Source of the DNA: Planctomycetota bacterium
GTDB taxonomy: Bacteria; Planctomycetota; Planctomycetia; Planctomycetales; Planctomycetaceae
Assembly: GCA_016872645.1 (NCBI GenBank)
Contig: VGZH01000039.1
Span: 1-50,868, forward strand
DNA length: 50,868 bases
Direction of reading: 5' to 3'
Shown in pieces: positions 25,154-33,370 of the stretch. Position 1 is the first letter of the stretch. Every line of letters begins with the position of its first letter. The position numbers were made by a program, and so were the translations under genes. The notes beneath the pieces are model-generated. The model was not told the DNA's origin. It saw only the letters and a list, made by a program, of their open reading frames with translations, and made no database searches.

Positions 25154-26101
25154 TCATCCCCGAGGGTGACACCGCGCATGCACTGCCTTCAGTCGCGAGT
25201 GCTCAACATGCGTGTAAATCTGCGTCGTCGCGATATTTGCATGTCCCAGCAATTCCTGCAGAGCACGAATCTCCGCTCCGCCGGCCAACATGTGCGTCGC
25301 AAAGCTGTGTCGAATCGTGTGCGGACTGACCAGTTTGCTGCACCCCGTTCGAGTTGCGTACTTCTTCACCAGTTGCCAGATCATGATCCGCGTCAAACCT
25401 GTGCCGCGCCGAGTGACGAACAACCAATCAGCATCGCGTTGGCTGACAAGCTGCGGCCGTTCGTGTTCGAGGTACGCTTCCAACGCCAACCGGGCGACCG
25501 GGTTCAGACCGACAATTCGCTCCTTGTTCCCCTTTCCCAGGCAGCGACAGAAATTCTCATCGAGCCGAACATCCTTCACTTTCATGTTCGAGATTTCCGA
25601 AGCTCGGCACCCAGTGGCGTACAGCATGCAGAGCAACGCCCGATCTCGCATGGGCTGGCGATCGTCCGACGTTGGCGACGCGATCAACCGATTGACCATC
25701 TCCGGCGAAAGCACCTTCGGCAAATTCTGCCACAGCTTCGGCGAGCTCATCAGGTCCGCGACGCTTTCGGCCAGAATCCCCTCCAGCACGAGATACCGAA
25801 AGAACATTTTGATCGCGACCAAATGCCGCCCAATCGTGCTGGCCGCCAGCTTCCGCTCGTGCAGCCACTGCAAGTGTCCGGTCAGAGTGCCGAGATCGAC
25901 CTGATGCACAGTCGCCGGACCATGTTCGCCAAGCCATTCGGAGAATTGCAGTAAATCCGTGCGATAAGCCGCGAGCGTGTTCTTCGACATCCCGCACTCG
26001 GCCTGCAAGTAAGTCACAAATGCGGCGACCTGACTCGACAGGTCAGCCGGCTTCGCGGTGGCGCTGGCAACAGAAGATACAGGTCGGCGACGTTCGGGCA
26101 T
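25154..26101 (-). CDS. Tyrosine recombinase, XerC/XerD type
   Basis: This encodes 315 residues from the ATG at 26101 (GGGGAGA upstream). An N-terminal SAM-like DNA-binding domain (about 22-110) precedes the catalytic domain, which carries the full set: Arg166 (GCRASEI), Lys190 (LGKGNKER), His261 and Arg264 (SPHTIRHSFATH), His287 (LLGHANI) and Tyr296 (TQIYTH). Length and motifs fit the chromosome-dimer resolvases, but several Xer paralogues are usual in large genomes, so dif resolution is likely rather than certain. A perfect 11-5-11 palindrome lies 80 bases upstream of its start. Confidence 0.92.
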   Translation of the reverse strand: MPERRRPVSSVASATAKPADLSSQVAAFVTYLQAECGMSKNTLAAYRTDLLQFSEWLGEHGPATVHQVDLGTLTGHLQWLHERKLAASTIGRHLVAIKMFFRYLVLEGILAESVADLMSSPKLWQNLPKVLSPEMVNRLIASPTSDDRQPMRDRALLCMLYATGCRASEISNMKVKDVRLDENFCRCLGKGNKERIVGLNPVARLALEAYLEHERPQLVSQRDADWLFVTRRGTGLTRIMIWQLVKKYATRTGCSKLVSPHTIRHSFATHMLAGGAEIRALQELLGHANIATTQIYTHVEHSRLKAVHARCHPRG

Positions 26102-26180
26102 TGGGCATCTCCCCATGTCCCCTATCGTCATTCCAATTGAGCCATATTTACCGAGTGCGGGCGGCACTCGATAAACGGTC

Positions 26181-26207
26181 CCGCTGACGATTGAGCATCG
26201 TCAGCGG
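26181..26207. repeat. Perfect 11-bp inverted repeat with 5-base loop
   Basis: CCGCTGACGAT, loop TGAGC, ATCGTCAGCGG. It lies between the recombinase start and the TIR pseudogene. It could be a terminator without a U-run, an operator for the recombinase gene, or a recombination site. The 11-5-11 layout is near the 11-6-11 of dif sites but lacks their AT-rich inner arms. Confidence 0.6.
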
Positions 26208-26321
26208 CATAATCCTCTCTGTCCAGATGATCCGCGCACAGAGGCATGCGCATGTTCGAAGTGCGCATCATTCGAGTCTTCAGCAGCCCGCTGCGGCTGA
26301 TCGGTCGGCCCGATTTCAAAA

Positions 26322-26867
26322 TTGGCCGACGAGTTCCTGTGTGGGCGCGGCGTGCCCGAAGATTTCATCACCGACCTGCCGTCGCTCATCGGGACGATGC
26401 AGCCGGTTCGACACCAATCGTGCTTCAGCAGCTACAGCAGCCTGGACGAGGAGGTCGCTCGGCGACCGCACGAGAAGATGCGTCGCGAAAAGCTGCGTGT
26501 CTGGTTTGTTCCGGAAGACATGCCGTGAGCCCAGAAACTCATCGAGCACATCGATCTGGCCATTTAGATCAACGACGGACTGCTGCTGGTACTCTCGGAT
26601 CACAGCATGAACAGCGAATAGTTGAAAATCGAGATTCTCAAAGCTCGCCACGCCGAACTCCGCAAGCAACGCTAGCAGCTGCTCCCCATTCGGCTAATGA
26701 GCAGCGACCGCATCCACGACTGAAGCTGCTTCGACGCCGACGTCGGCAAAGACCTGGCCGTCAAACTCCGCGAATATCACATCCCCGCCTTCTTTAGCTG
26801 GAAAAACCACGACGCTTTTGAGTCCGCCTTCGCCGATGTACTTCGCGAACTGCGAAATCAAACATAA
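26322..26867 (+). pseudogene. TIR-domain protein pseudogene with five in-frame stops
   Basis: One reading frame from 26322 to the TAA at 26865-26867 gives a nearly complete TIR domain of the planctomycetal pentapeptide-TIR type: GVPEDFITDLPSLIG, SCFSSYSSLDEEVARR, LRVWFVPEDMP, LIEHIDLAI, DGLLLVLSDHSMNSE, LLPIRLM, CFDADVGKDLAV, REYHIPAFFSWKNHDAFESAF. It is cut by five stops (26526, 26565, 26616, 26673, 26718) but by no frameshift. Three stops stand where the family has tryptophan (TGG to TGA or TAG), as expected from G-to-A changes. Any pentapeptide-repeat N-terminus upstream is not recognisable. Intact TIR domains serve in defence or signalling, often as NADases; this copy is dead unless read through. 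Confidence 0.85.
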
Positions 26868-26878
26868 GGTCGGGGGCG

Positions 26879-29347
26879 CTACCGCAGGCCAACCGGGGTC
26901 AGCGGGCATTTGTCGGCGACGAAGGTTTCGGTGCGGTCGTCTTGACCGAAGCGTACGATGACGGTTTGCCGTTGCATCATTCGTCCGACTTCGACAACTT
27001 CACCCAACCCGTAACGCGGATGCCGAACTGCGTCACCGACGGTGAAACGCGCGGTGACTTCCGAGTTCTCCGTCTGCGATTGGAGCAGAGCGGCGCCGGT
27101 CATCAGTTTGGATTTCAATTCGCTTGCGCTCGGCGCGAGTCTTTCAACCCCGTCGCTGGGCCCGACTTCTGGTCTCCCTGAATCGTGGGAGACCTGCGGT
27201 CGTCGGAGTGTGGAGTCGGGAGACCCGCGCTCAGCGCGGTGGGCGTCCTCCGGGGACTCGGGATCGTCGTCCGGCTCTGTCGCGGAAATCGCGGCTCCGA
27301 AATTGAAGTCCTGCCAATCGCCGTCGGGCACGTCCTGGTTTTCGTCCTGCATAAAAGGATCGGCTTTTCTGTCTCGCCCCTCGCCCCTCGCTCCTCGTCC
27401 CTCCAACGTATGGTCAATCTCTTCGCATTCGATTTCCGTCTCGAACTGGCTGCGGACGGTGCGGAGCGGGCGGCCAAAGGAGTAGCGTTCGACGGTGCTG
27501 GTCAGATGCAGTTGTTTCATCGCGCGGGTCATGCCGACAAACAACAGACGGCGTTCCTCTTCGAGGGCCATTTGCATTCTGCGCAAGTCTTCTTGCTCGT
27601 ACATCGCCCGCTCGTGAGGGATCAGGTTTTGCTCAAAGCCGACGATATAGACGACGGGAAACTCCAGGCCCTTTGCGGCGTGCAGAGTCATCAGCGTGAC
27701 TTTGCCGGAGGACTCATCGACGAAATCGGTCTCGCTGACGAGTGAAGTTGTTTCGAGAAACGCTTGCAGCGAACGACTCTCCCCGGCCTGCTCGTCGAAC
27801 TGCTGCGCCGCATTGATCAACTCAATGACGTTGCCGAGCCGCTGCTGTTCGTGCTCATCGCTGCTCTCACGCCAGTCGTCGCCGTAGCTGGTTTCGGAAA
27901 GTACGGCACGGAGCAATTCCGCCACGGGGCCGGTGCCTTTTTCGCGCAAGCCGCGCATCAGCTCAGCGAAACCGAGCAGAGCTTTCGTCGGACCGGCGGA
28001 CAGCTCAGGAATTGTCTTCGCGTGCTCGGCAGCTTCGAGCAGTGTCAGTTCGTGCTTGTCGGCGAAGCGGGTCAGCTTGATGAGCGTGCTTTTCCCGATG
28101 CCGCGCGGCGGATTGTTGATGATTCGCAGAGCCGCGGCGCGGTCGGCCGGGTTCTCGATCGTCCGCAGGTACGCCAGCATGTCTTTGACTTCGGCACGTT
28201 CGTAGAACGCCAAACCGGCAGCGACCTGGTACGGCACGCGGTTGCGCCCGAGTGCCAGTTCAATCTCGCGCGACAGCCAGTTGACGCGGTAAAAGATCGC
28301 GACGTCCGACCATTCCCAGACACTCGCCTCGATGTCGCGGCGAATCTGCGAGGCGATCTCTTCGGCCTCGTCTTTGCCGCTCCAAAAGCGGTGCAGCTTG
28401 ACCTCGTCGCCCGATTCGTTGTCGGTGTGCAGTCGCTTGGCCTTGCGATGGACGTTGTGCTCGATCAGTGAATCGGCGACGCGCAGAATCGACTGCGTGC
28501 TGCGAAAATTCTCTTCAAGCCGCACGACATTCGCGTCTGGGTAGTCCGATTCGAACCGCAAAATGTTGTCGATCCGCGCGCCTCGCCAGCCGTAGATCGA
28601 CTGGTCGGGATCGCCGGTCACGCACAGGTTCGGAACGTCATGAGCCAACGCGCGGATGATTTCGTACTGAGCCTTGTTCGTATCCTGGTACTCATCGACC
28701 AGAATGAAGCGGTACTGGTGGTCAAGTTCGGAACGCAGTTCCGGGTTGCCTTGCAACAGCGAGACGACGTGCAGCAGCAAATCGTCAAAGTCGACCGCGT
28801 TCGATTCACGCAGCCGCTTCTGGTACTCCGGGTAAACGCGAGCAGTGACAACCGTTTTGAAATCCATCGCCGCTTGTTCGCGACGAGCGGCCTCGACGAT
28901 ATCTGGCGTGACCAGTTCATTCTTCATCCGGCTGATGGCGGCGTTAATCTTCGCCGGAGCATACTGCGTCGAGTCGAGGTTCAAATCGGTGAGCGCCCGC
29001 TTGATGACTCCGCGTTGATCGTCGGTGTCAAAGATTGTGAAATTGCTGCTCAGGCCAACGAGCTCGGCGTACTCGCGCAGCAGCCGCGCACAGAAACGGT
29101 GAAACGTGCTGACCCAGACTCGCGAACCGGGAACGAGCGCTTCGACTCGGTGCTGCATTTCTTCGGCGGCTTTGTTCGTGAAGGTGAGCGCGAGCATTCG
29201 ACGCGGCGGTACGTCACGCTCAATCAACCTCGCAATGCGATGCGTGATGACCCGCGTCTTGCCAGAGCCGGGGCCCGCCAGCACGAGCAGTGGTCCTTCA
29301 AAATGCTCGACGGCTTCTCGCTGCGGTTCGGTCAAACGGCTCTGCAC
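26879..29347 (-). CDS. UvrD/PcrA-family superfamily 1 DNA helicase
   Basis: This encodes 822 residues. The start is a GTG at 29347 with AAGGGAG 7 bases upstream, giving the usual N-terminus close to motif I (LAGPGSGKT, residues 23-31). Further motifs are present: LTFTNKAAEEM, VDEYQDTN, GDPDQSIYGWRGA, LEENFRST, LMTLHAAKGLEFPVV and GMTRAMKQL. A C-terminal Tudor-like PcrA domain follows (VGDAVRHPRYGLGEVVEV). The 3'-5' helicase works in repair, replication restart and clearing of RNA polymerase. The linker before the C-terminal domain contains an arginine/glycine-rich segment encoded by a heptanucleotide repeat. It is divergent from the BtuF-like gene. Longer starts (to 29530) would overlap that gene and lack support. 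Confidence 0.95.
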   Translation of the reverse strand: MQSRLTEPQREAVEHFEGPLLVLAGPGSGKTRVITHRIARLIERDVPPRRMLALTFTNKAAEEMQHRVEALVPGSRVWVSTFHRFCARLLREYAELVGLSSNFTIFDTDDQRGVIKRALTDLNLDSTQYAPAKINAAISRMKNELVTPDIVEAARREQAAMDFKTVVTARVYPEYQKRLRESNAVDFDDLLLHVVSLLQGNPELRSELDHQYRFILVDEYQDTNKAQYEIIRALAHDVPNLCVTGDPDQSIYGWRGARIDNILRFESDYPDANVVRLEENFRSTQSILRVADSLIEHNVHRKAKRLHTDNESGDEVKLHRFWSGKDEAEEIASQIRRDIEASVWEWSDVAIFYRVNWLSREIELALGRNRVPYQVAAGLAFYERAEVKDMLAYLRTIENPADRAAALRIINNPPRGIGKSTLIKLTRFADKHELTLLEAAEHAKTIPELSAGPTKALLGFAELMRGLREKGTGPVAELLRAVLSETSYGDDWRESSDEHEQQRLGNVIELINAAQQFDEQAGESRSLQAFLETTSLVSETDFVDESSGKVTLMTLHAAKGLEFPVVYIVGFEQNLIPHERAMYEQEDLRRMQMALEEERRLLFVGMTRAMKQLHLTSTVERYSFGRPLRTVRSQFETEIECEEIDHTLEGRGARGEGRDRKADPFMQDENQDVPDGDWQDFNFGAAISATEPDDDPESPEDAHRAERGSPDSTLRRPQVSHDSGRPEVGPSDGVERLAPSASELKSKLMTGAALLQSQTENSEVTARFTVGDAVRHPRYGLGEVVEVGRMMQRQTVIVRFGQDDRTETFVADKCPLTPVGLR
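27373..27407. repeat. Heptanucleotide repeat inside the helicase gene
   Basis: Five 7-base units (CTCGCCC twice, CTCGCTC, CTCGTCC, CTCCAAC) lie in frame inside the helicase gene and encode the segment EGRGARGEGRDR on the minus strand. The position is the variable linker between the helicase core and the C-terminal domain. Confidence 0.75.
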
Positions 29348-29434
29348 AACACAACTCCCTTTTGGGGGATGGCTCCCTTTTAGACGGGCCAGACTATAAA
29401 AGTTGAGGTTGGCCGGAACTAGGAAGCCCATTTT

Positions 29435-30355
29435 ATGTTGTCTCGACGACGAATTATCTCGCTTCAGCCGAGCGCGACGGAGATCGTCGCTGCCCTCGGA
29501 ATGCTTGATCAACTGGTTGGCCGGTCGCACGAATGCGATTTTCCTCCGGAAGTGCAGAGCGTGCCGATCTGCAGCCGACCGCGGATCGACATCGCGAAGT
29601 CAGGAGCGGACATCGACCGTCAAGTGAAAGACTCTTTACGAGCCGGGTTGTCGATCTTTGAAGTCGATGCGGCACTGATGCTCGAACTGCGGCCGGATGT
29701 CATCCTCACCCAGACGCAATGCGATATCTGTGCGGTGACGCCGCAAGATCTCGAAGCCGTGCTGGCTCAAGGTGACAACGGCCCCAGCGTCATCGACCTC
29801 CATCCACAACGACTGGAACACCTCTTTGGAGACATCCACGTCGTGTCGATGGCACTGCACATTTCCGATCGGGGACACGATTTGGTTGTTGAATTACGCG
29901 GCGAGTTTGAAAGCTTGCGGCTGACGACGTCGAAGCTGCGTCGCAAGCCGACGATAGCCTGCCTGGAGTGGTTGGACCCGCTGATGACCGCCGGAAATTG
30001 GATCCCCGAATTGGTCGAGATCGCCGGCGGACAAAACCTCGGAGCGGAACCGGGACAGCACTCACCTTGGTTTGACTGGAATCAACTGCTGGCCGCCAAT
30101 CCAGAGGTGTTGGTCTTGATGCCCTGCGGTTGGGACATCGCGCGAGCACGTGCTGAGTCTCGTGTGCTGACGTCCGATCCACGCTGGACACAACTGTCGG
30201 CCGTTCGGTCTGGCAAAGTCTTCGTCACAGACGGCCATCAATTTTTCAATCGGCCGGGACCGCGACTCTTGGAGTCGGCTCAGATCCTGGCGGAGATTCT
30301 GCATCCGGAAGCCTGCGACTACGGACACCGCAGCCGAAATTGGGAGAAGCTATGA
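29435..30355 (+). CDS. BtuF-like cobalamin/metal-chelate-binding protein without signal peptide
   Basis: This encodes 306 residues; AGGAAG lies 8 bases before the ATG. It has the helical-backbone class III binding-protein fold of BtuF: ISLQPSATEIVAALGM at the N-terminus, LRPDVILTQTQCDICAV, EWLDPLMTAGNWIPELVEIAGG, and the C-terminal VFVTDGHQFFNRPGPRLLES. BtuF delivers vitamin B12 to BtuCD in the periplasm, but this chain starts directly with the first strand and has no signal sequence, as in the widespread cytosolic cobalamin-binding-like group. No btuCD is nearby. Its stop codon overlaps the start of the NHL gene (ATGA), so the two are translationally coupled. Confidence 0.85.
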   Translation: MLSRRRIISLQPSATEIVAALGMLDQLVGRSHECDFPPEVQSVPICSRPRIDIAKSGADIDRQVKDSLRAGLSIFEVDAALMLELRPDVILTQTQCDICAVTPQDLEAVLAQGDNGPSVIDLHPQRLEHLFGDIHVVSMALHISDRGHDLVVELRGEFESLRLTTSKLRRKPTIACLEWLDPLMTAGNWIPELVEIAGGQNLGAEPGQHSPWFDWNQLLAANPEVLVLMPCGWDIARARAESRVLTSDPRWTQLSAVRSGKVFVTDGHQFFNRPGPRLLESAQILAEILHPEACDYGHRSRNWEKL

Positions 30356-31461
30356 AGTGGTCATTGGTCATTGGCCGTTGGTTATTGGTGATTGGCACGC
30401 TCGTATTGTCGGGCGAGTTGCAAGCGAGCGAAGTGGTCACAGTCGCCGGGACTGGGAAGAAGGAGTATTCAGGAGACGGCGGTCTCGCTCGCGAAGCGGG
30501 TGCGGGAGAACCGTATGGTTTGACGATCGGTCCGGACGATTCACTGTATTTCTGCGACATCGCATTTCACGTCATCCGTCGCGTGAACAGAGAGGGTCGC
30601 ATTTCAACGGTCGCCGGCTCCGGCAAGAAGGGCTACGCGGGGGACGGCGGCCCGGCGACACAGGCACTGCTCAACGAACCCTACGAGATTAAGTTCGACG
30701 CCGAAGGTTCGATGTACTTTGTCGAGATGCAGAACAATCTCATCCGCAAAGTCGACAAGGCCAGCGGCACAATTTCGACGATCGCCGGCACCGGCAAATC
30801 GGGATTCAGCGGCGACGGCGGGCCGGCTCGCGAAGCAACTTTCAACAAGCCGCACTCGATCGCGCTGGACGGCAAGGGAGCACTCTTCATTTGCGACATC
30901 GGTAACCATCGCGTGCGCCGCTTGGACTTGAAATCCGGCGTCGTGACAACCTTCTCCGGTACTGGCGAGAAGGCTGTTCCGAAGGATGGTTCCTCATTTC
31001 TCAACGCGGCCATCTCTGGCCCGCGAGCCGTCGATTTTGCCGCCAATGGCGACATGATCTTGGCTTTACGCGAAGGAAATTCCGTCTATCGACTGGATCT
31101 GGCGAAGATGCAGTTCGCTCATCTGGCTGGCACCGGCAAGCAAGGCTACACCGGCGATGGCGGCCTGGCTCGTCTGGCAACATTGTCCGGCCCAAAAGGA
31201 GTCGCGATCACTCCCAAGGGTGACATTGTTTTGGCAGACACAGAAAGTCACACAATTCGTATTCTGCACCACGGCAGTGGGATCATCGAGACAATTGTCG
31301 GCGATGGCCGGATACATGACGGACCGGATGGCGATCCAAAATCCTGTGGATTGGCTCGGCCACATGGGGTCTGCGTGGACTCGGCCGGCAACCTCTTCAT
31401 CGGTGACAGCGAGAATTATCGGGTTCGCAAATTGACCAACCGATCACCGAAGACTCCCTGA
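30352..31461 (+). CDS. Exported NHL-repeat beta-propeller protein
   Basis: This encodes 369 residues from the ATG at 30352, whose ATGA overlap joins it to the preceding BtuF-like gene. Residues 1-25 act as a signal peptide (WSLVIGRWLLVIGTLVLSG), and much of it is encoded by a heptanucleotide repeat. About six NHL blades follow, with the recurrent unit TVAGTGK, G(Y/F)(S/A/T)GDGG(P/L)A, then A.L..P.G(I/V)A (for example AGSGKKGYAGDGGPA, AGTGKSGFSGDGGPA, AGTGKQGYTGDGGLA). The propeller probably binds ligands or proteins in the periplasm. No catalytic residues are evident. The tight coupling hints at a shared pathway but the partner is unknown. Confidence 0.9.
   Translation: MKWSLVIGRWLLVIGTLVLSGELQASEVVTVAGTGKKEYSGDGGLAREAGAGEPYGLTIGPDDSLYFCDIAFHVIRRVNREGRISTVAGSGKKGYAGDGGPATQALLNEPYEIKFDAEGSMYFVEMQNNLIRKVDKASGTISTIAGTGKSGFSGDGGPAREATFNKPHSIALDGKGALFICDIGNHRVRRLDLKSGVVTTFSGTGEKAVPKDGSSFLNAAISGPRAVDFAANGDMILALREGNSVYRLDLAKMQFAHLAGTGKQGYTGDGGLARLATLSGPKGVAITPKGDIVLADTESHTIRILHHGSGIIETIVGDGRIHDGPDGDPKSCGLARPHGVCVDSAGNLFIGDSENYRVRKLTNRSPKTP
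30358..30392. repeat. Heptanucleotide repeat forming a signal-peptide coding region
   Basis: Five 7-base units (TGGTCAT twice, TGGCCGT, TGGTTAT, TGGTGAT) run from the third codon of the NHL gene. Because 21 bases are seven codons, the protein shows a 7-residue echo (SLVIGRW, LLVIGTL). Confidence 0.8.
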
Positions 31462-31660
31462 AACCAAAAACCGCACCAACCGGTTCGAGTGGCAACTGAC
31501 CAGCACGTTTCCCTGAAACATCGGTCGCGACATCGGAAGATTCGACGAATCTGCTCAAAGACGGCCCGATTCGCCGAATGAAAATTTCAGAAGCCGTCAA
31601 AAGGAGTCCATCAAGGAAGTGACTTTGAATTTCCGCAACAGTCGCGCGACCAATGGCGGG

Positions 31661-32758
31661 CTACGAGTCCAACCATCCCCGTCGCTTCATGTAGATCAGC
31701 AACATCAAGGTCGTCGCCGCCATCAGACCCAGTGAGAAGGGATATCCGTAGAACCAATGCAATTCCGGCATATTCCACGGAGACCGTTCGGGCACGAAGT
31801 TCATTCCGTAGAGCCCGGTGATGAAGCCCAACGGCAAGAAAATCGTCGAGAGAATCGTCAGAACCTTGATGACTTGATTCGTCTTAAAACTGATCTGCGA
31901 GAGGTAGTAGTCACGCAAGTCCGCGCACAGCTCGCGATAGGTTTCAACGACGTCCAGGATTTGAGCGGTGTGATCGACACAGTCGCGCAAGTAGATCCGC
32001 GTTTCCTGTTTGATCAACTCGTAGTCGTCGCGAATGAGTTCGCTCAAGGAATCTCGTTGAGCCCACATCGTCTTTCGGACTTGCAACAGGTTAGAGCGCA
32101 GCCGATGCAACTCCGACACGATTCGTGGTGACGGCGAACGGGTAATGATCTCATCGAGTTGTTCCATGCGGTCCCCGTACTTCTGGACGACTGGAAAATA
32201 GGCGTCGAGCGTGGCATCGAGAACCGCGTAGGCCAGATAATCCGGCCCCGCGTGCCGCATGCGCCCCGCGTGTTTTCGGATTCGCTCACGCAACGGATTC
32301 AGACAGTCTCCCGGACGTTCTTGAATCGTCAGCAGGAAATTCTTTCCCAAGAAGATCGACGTCTGATCGGTTTGCAGCGGATCGGCCTCTTCGATCATAC
32401 GCGTGACAATGAACAGGTACTGTCCGTAGTCGTCGACCTTTGGCCGTTGATGGACGTGAACCACGTCCTCCATCGCCAGCGGATGGATGCCGAACAAATC
32501 TGCCAGCATTTCCAATTGGCAAACATCGGCCAATCCTTCAACGTTGACCCACGTCACCGGCCAGTGGCTCAGAAATTCGTCAAGTTTTCCGACGTCATGC
32601 AGTTCCTCTTCATGGATCTCCGTCGGCGAAAAGCAGATCGCCGTGATCCGAGTCGGCGCGGCATCGGCGGGGGCGAGAATCGTTCCAGGAGCATCTCCGG
32701 GCTTGGTCTGTCGGCGGAACGGGGGATCGCCAGGCAGCAGCGAAGAGTCATCGGACAT
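31661..32758 (-). CDS. corA: CorA-family magnesium/cobalt transporter
   Basis: This encodes 365 residues; GGAGA precedes the ATG at 32758. The large N-terminal cytoplasmic domain (about 1-300) ends in two membrane helices. The first is followed by the selectivity motif GMN (318-320, in GLYGMNFVPE) and the second by a short basic tail (YMKRRGWLDS). The pentameric channel carries Mg2+ (or Co2+/Ni2+) across the inner membrane. It is the last gene of a glgB-ybeY-corA run on the minus strand with gaps of 12 and 24 bases, so co-transcription is near certain. Confidence 0.95.
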   Translation of the reverse strand: MSDDSSLLPGDPPFRRQTKPGDAPGTILAPADAAPTRITAICFSPTEIHEEELHDVGKLDEFLSHWPVTWVNVEGLADVCQLEMLADLFGIHPLAMEDVVHVHQRPKVDDYGQYLFIVTRMIEEADPLQTDQTSIFLGKNFLLTIQERPGDCLNPLRERIRKHAGRMRHAGPDYLAYAVLDATLDAYFPVVQKYGDRMEQLDEIITRSPSPRIVSELHRLRSNLLQVRKTMWAQRDSLSELIRDDYELIKQETRIYLRDCVDHTAQILDVVETYRELCADLRDYYLSQISFKTNQVIKVLTILSTIFLPLGFITGLYGMNFVPERSPWNMPELHWFYGYPFSLGLMAATTLMLLIYMKRRGWLDS

Positions 32759-32782
32759 GGTCGTCTCCGAGACGAGAGGCAG

Positions 32783-33358
32783 TTACACCGGCTCGGAATA
32801 GTGCGGCGAAAGACCCCAATCTGCAAGCACCTCGCGCTCCCGCTGCTGCATCGCCGCTTGTTCTTTCCGAGTCCTGTCGTCGTAGCCGCACAGGTGCAGC
32901 AAGCCATGCACGACATACAGCGTCACTTCGTCGAGTGGCTTCCAGCGATACTTGACTGCCATCTGTTTGGCCATTTCCGAGCTGAGAATAATCTCCCCCT
33001 CGATTCTCTTACCACAGCCGCGAGGCGAACCTTTCGGAATCGGCAACGAGCCAGGATCGAGTTCTTCCTCCAACAGAAAGCTCAGCACGTCGGTCGGATA
33101 ATCGTGTTGCAAATACCGAATGTTGAGATCATGAATCGTTTCGTTATCGATGATGGCGATGCTGATCGAAGCCGACACACACTTTTCGGCCGCAAGCACC
33201 GATCGCGCAACATCCACAAGGCGGCGATGGTCGACCTTCAGCACCTTCTGCGAGTCGTCAACCTCGACCTCGTAGCGAGCGATCCATTCCGGAAGGATCT
33301 CGGGGGTCGGAGACTTTGTTTTGGCAGGCTTGGACTTCGAATCGGAATTCGCAGGCAT
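32783..33358 (-). CDS. ybeY: Endoribonuclease YbeY (rRNA maturation factor)
   Basis: This encodes 191 residues. The zinc motif reads HGLLHLCGYDD (151-161). Most YbeY proteins have HGxLHLxGYDH, so the third ligand is Asp161 instead of histidine; Asp can bind zinc, so activity is likely kept. The segment LNIRYLQHDYPTDVLSF is also characteristic. YbeY acts in 16S rRNA 3' maturation and ribosome quality control. An N-terminal 30-residue extension is rich in Lys/Ser/Pro. It lies between glgB and corA; the phoH and 7TM-HD genes, which often adjoin ybeY in bacteria, lie about 6 kb away. No ribosome site is obvious, so it may depend on coupling to glgB. Confidence 0.93.
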   Translation of the reverse strand: MPANSDSKSKPAKTKSPTPEILPEWIARYEVEVDDSQKVLKVDHRRLVDVARSVLAAEKCVSASISIAIIDNETIHDLNIRYLQHDYPTDVLSFLLEEELDPGSLPIPKGSPRGCGKRIEGEIILSSEMAKQMAVKYRWKPLDEVTLYVVHGLLHLCGYDDRTRKEQAAMQQREREVLADWGLSPHYSEPV

Positions 33359-33370
33359 AAGCAGAACAAT

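Noticed and set aside
26181-26207. Chromosomal dif site
   Set aside because: It has 11-base arms but a 5-base centre and a GC-rich perfect palindrome, unlike dif, whose inner arms are AT-rich and not perfectly symmetrical.
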